From Pomphorhynchus laevis (Eukaryota > Acanthocephala > Palaeacanthocephala > Echinorhynchida > Pomphorhynchidae), in contig WNNJ02002157.1 of assembly GCA_012934845.2 (NCBI GenBank), forward strand, positions 365,001 through 429,000: a stretch of 64,000 bases of DNA. Direction: 5' to 3'. The position numbers and the translations under genes are program-made. A model generated the notes under the pieces. It did not search any database and was not told the DNA's origin. It was given only the letters and a program-made list of their open reading frames with translations. The stretch's first letter is position 1, and each line of letters opens with the position of its first letter. Shown here in pieces: positions 60,986 to 64,000 of the stretch.

Positions 60986-61434
60986 CAACGGTCCAGGATT
61001 TCTTACAAAATACGGCATATATACTAAATGGTGTTGCTTGATAGACTGGATTTGTTGTTACACCTATCCTCGGGCACCAAATGGTGTACTCGCAAATAAA
61101 TCACTATGTTTTCCTCATGAGGAGGCATAAATACCAGGCAGCATTCTATATATCCTCGTCAGACCAAGAAATAGAAGCGAATTATTCTCGCAATATTCAA
61201 AATATAATTTTAACAAATTATATTTTATATATTTGTACACTTTAAAGTGTCCCTGTTAAACAGCATTTCTATTAAAAGGAATTTAGTGCCTGATGCATGG
61301 TTAAACCGCAATACGCACTGCATAAGCTTATGCTAAATTCCATCTGATGATTCAGATTAAGGGTAGTTCTGTTTTTCGAGCTTTAAACATTGTTTAAGCG
61401 TATGTTAAGGTGCCTATGGATGATTATTGAAGTC

Positions 61435-61476
61435 TCGGTACTGATGAGCTTCGTTAGAGCGAAACGCGTCAACCGT
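61435..61476 (+). ncRNA. Hammerhead core, mutated mirror copy
   Basis: Mirror of 60072-60113. CTGATGA (61441-61447), GAAAC (61461-61465) and the ACGCGT palindrome are intact. Helix II is GCTT/GAGC with one wobble, and the triplet is GUC. Helix I has a mismatch directly next to the core, so activity is probably lower or lost. Confidence 0.7.
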
Positions 61477-61607
61477 TGTTTAAGTTTGTAATCACATAGG
61501 ATAACTAGGCATGCGTAGCGACTTTGAATATTGCGAGAATAATTCGGTTCTATTTCTTGGTCTGATGAGGATATATAGAATGCTGCCTGGTGTTTATGCC
61601 TGCTTGT

Positions 61608-61609
<2 letters not shown>

Positions 61610-61680
<71 letters not shown>
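61610..61680. repeat. TA dinucleotide microsatellite
   Basis: About 34 TA units, directly before the first 390-bp tandem unit. Confidence 0.95.
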
Positions 61681-61682
<2 letters not shown>

Positions 61683-62920
61683 TAGTGCGAAAAATCGCTT
61701 TTAACTGTGGTCCAGGAGCCTAAACAGGCTACTATTGATTTTAAATCCATATGAGTTGCTACAAAACTGGACTTCGATCATCAGCTCCATCAGTCTAATG
61801 TATCACTCCGAGACGCCCCAAACCACCCAGCAGTCATCGTCAGTCGGATGAAGCGGTTAGGGTGCGTTTCGACTGCTTTTGTGATAACTATAAAGACACC
61901 AGCAATTCCTCACGATGCTAAACAAAACTCAGATGCAGAAAGCGTTTTTACTGGCTTGTTGCGTGTGTAGACCTTCTAGTTATTCTTTATATGCACAAAT
62001 GCGTATCCGTTGGTTACGAGGGCACTGAATTTCTCACAGGATTCCAAAAGGAATACGGTTTTTATAAATTGGTAGTGCGAAAAATCGCTTTTAACTGTGG
62101 TCCAGGAGCCTAAACAGGCTACTATTGATTTTAAATCCATATGAGTTGCTACAAAACTGGACTTCGATCATCAGCTCCATCAGTCTAATGTATCACTCCG
62201 AGACGCCCCAAACCACCCAGCAGTCATCGTCAGTCGGATGAAGCGGTTAGGGTGCGTTTCGACTGCTTTTGTGATAACTATAAAGACACCAGCAATTCCT
62301 CACGATGCTAAACAAAACTCAGGTGCAGAAAGCGTTTTTACTGGCTTGTTGCGTGTGTAGACCTTCTAGTTATTCTTTATATGCACAAATGCGTATCCGT
62401 TGGTTACGAGGGCACTGAATTTCTCACAGGATTCCAAAAGGAATACGTTTTTTATAAATTGGTAGTGCGAAAAATCGCTTTTAACTGTGGTCCAGGAGCC
62501 TAAACAGGCTACTATTGATTTTAAATCCATATGAGTTGCAACAAAACTGGACTTCGATCATCAGCTCCATCAGTCTAATGTATCACTCCGAGACGCCCCA
62601 AACCACCCAGCAGTCATCGTCAGTCGGATGAAGCGGTTAGGGTGCGTTTCGACTGCTTTTGTGATAACTATAAAGACACCAGCAATTCCTCACGATGCTA
62701 AACAAAACTCAGGTGCAGAAAGCGTTTTTACTGGCTTGTTGCGTGTGTAGACCTTCTAGTTATTCTTTATATGCACAAATGCGTATCCGTTGGTTACGAG
62801 GGCACTGAATTTCTCACAGGATTCCGAAAGGAATACGTTTTTTATAAATTGGTAGTGCGAAAAATCGCTTTTAACTGTGGTCCAGGAGCCTAAACAGGCT
62901 ACTATTGATTATATATATAT
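61681..62920 (+). repeat. 390-bp tandem array
   Basis: Three full units start at 61681, 62071 and 62461, and a partial fourth at 62851, with an exact 390-bp period and very few differences. On the minus strand each full unit reads GCAGTC, GAAAC, ~22 nt, CTGACGA, T, GACTGC (61830-61876, 62220-62266 and 62610-62656). The two 6-base flanks are exact complements. The first part of each unit is the end of the inner palindrome's right arm. Confidence 0.92.
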
Positions 62921-62924
62921 ATAT

Positions 62925-63227
62925 ATTGTATAGCTTCGAACAAAGAAGAATATCGTATGTTGAAGACTTCAATAGTTTCAAATTCTCACTGCTTCAGTTT
63001 TTATAGCTTAGTATTAGTGTAATAGTTAGTGCACAGCGATGTGTTAGTAGACAACTCCAGGATTTCTACGAAATACGGCATACTTATTACTAAATGGTAG
63101 TTGCTTGAAGATGGACTTTGATAACTTTCAGTCACCATGCACTTCAAAAGTGAATGTTTTGAAGTGAATAGTGCGAAAAATCGCTTGAATAAGTGTCCAG
63201 GAGCAAACATAGAAACTACTATTGATA
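62925..63227. repeat. Scrambled pieces of the palindrome repeats
   Basis: Mutated segments of the 58878 block, of the ATACGGCAT-containing block and of the AAAAATCGCTT block follow each other with many small gaps relative to their better copies. This may be biological decay or a poorly resolved part of the assembly. Confidence 0.6.
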
Positions 63228-63585
63228 TATAATCATATATATGAGCTGCTAAAAAACTGGACTTCGATCATCAGCTCCATCAGTCTAATGTATCACTCCG
63301 AGACGTTCCTAACCACCCAGCAGTCATCGTCAGTCGGATGAAGTGGTTAGGGTGCGTTTCGACTGCTTTTGTGATAACTGTAAAGACACCAGCAATTCTA
63401 TATACTGGGATCGACCATTAGCGTGTGAATATCAAGATTACTATACATTTATACTTAATGCATATAAAATAAAAGTTTTTGTATAATCTATTTATATTAC
63501 TCGTAATGGCGAGGATGCTTATATATTTTACAGTTATAAGATATTTTGAAATTTATTTTATACAACAACAGTATATTTTGTAAGA
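63228..63585. repeat. Outer palindrome, right arm
   Basis: Inverted copy of 58923-59290, nearly identical. Confidence 0.85.
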
Positions 63586-63589
63586 ATAT

Positions 63590-64000
63590 ATTTATAATGA
63601 ACAAAATTTCATTCGTAAGATCAAAATATAATAAATATATAATAAATATATAAATAAATTTATCTAATAAATTTTGCCAACCTTAACATTAAGAAAATAA
63701 TATTTGCTCAAGCTACTAGGGCAAAAGAAAGCAACATTACACAATTAGTTAATTTATTTCATAATAGAAAATTTTAGACACATAATCTGATAAAAATACT
63801 GGCACAATATTTGCAGTGGAGTTCAAAGTCGTAACACATTAGGCTATATATAATTAACTGATCATTAAACAGATTATTAAACATATTACTTTTGGGAGGA
63901 GATCGTTTTCTAACGATCAAAATTAGAAACCTACCTTATGTGTGTGATCCGCTAGCCGGATCACTGTTTTTCATGCTGCCACTTGCAATGAATGTTTTTA
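63590..64000. other. AT-rich, nothing recognised
   Basis: No coding or repeat signal apart from a small inverted pair near 63905-63960 (GATCGTTTTCTAACGATC and GTGATCCGCTAGCCGGATCAC). Confidence 0.4.

Larger units (their letters stand above)
60982..61828. repeat. Inner palindrome, right arm
   Basis: Inverted copy of 59738-60565. It carries the second hammerhead core and the second TA microsatellite. Confidence 0.85.

Noticed and set aside
61554-61590. GGTCTGATGAGG near the right arm as another hammerhead
   Set aside because: No GAAA box follows within range.
61681-62920. Tandem array as a CRISPR
   Set aside because: Units are 390 bp and adjacent without spacers, and the genome is eukaryotic.

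Overview
The window is nuclear DNA of an invertebrate animal. It is AT-rich, gene-poor and dense in retroelements. The only confident host genes are two intronless minus-strand reading frames: a PP2A-family phosphatase closest to PP6 (3223-4155) and a JADE/Rhinoceros-type PHD-finger protein (41828-44440). The LINE family at 23376-25400 and 28390-31790 resembles flatworm CR1-like elements, so a flatworm is possible, but the sequence alone does not settle the phylum.

Layout. 1-2600: minus-strand relic of an unclassified reverse transcriptase, with a small repeat (motif A) at its 3' end. 3223-4155: PP6-like gene. 4647-8481: nearly complete I/Jockey-type LINE bounded by a 14-bp target-site duplication. 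9-13 kb: a foldback repeat, LINE scraps, a second unclassified RT relic and a tRNA-like SINE. 13.8-16 kb: Penelope-like element (PLE) relic. 17.8-21.1 kb: relics of an L2/CR1-like LINE ('family B'). 21.2-22.6 kb: Ty3/Gypsy fossil. 23.4-36.3 kb: two family C LINEs, LINE tails and two family B LINEs back to back. 37-41 kb: AT-rich repeats, a degenerate I/Jockey LINE and a ~121-bp minisatellite. 41.8-44.4 kb: JADE-like gene. 46-58 kb: family B copies, PLE relic and structured repeats. 58.6-63.6 kb: nested palindromes with a 390-bp tandem array.

The most notable content is a set of self-cleaving-ribozyme signatures in the repeats. Two sites (49616-49664 and 60072-60113, both minus strand) fit the type I hammerhead consensus in core and in helices I and II. 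Decayed copies lie at 61435-61476 and, as a back-to-back pair, at 48513-48643. Several other repeats place the two conserved boxes in the reverse order, in two families with directly complementary flanks. Hammerheads are known from PLEs and related retroelements. The dense arrangement here, on opposite arms of nested palindromes, is the part most worth a second look.

The two host genes show no functional link to each other. Almost everything else is explained by retroelement insertion, decay and local inverted duplication. Element boundaries are approximate unless a target-site duplication is stated.
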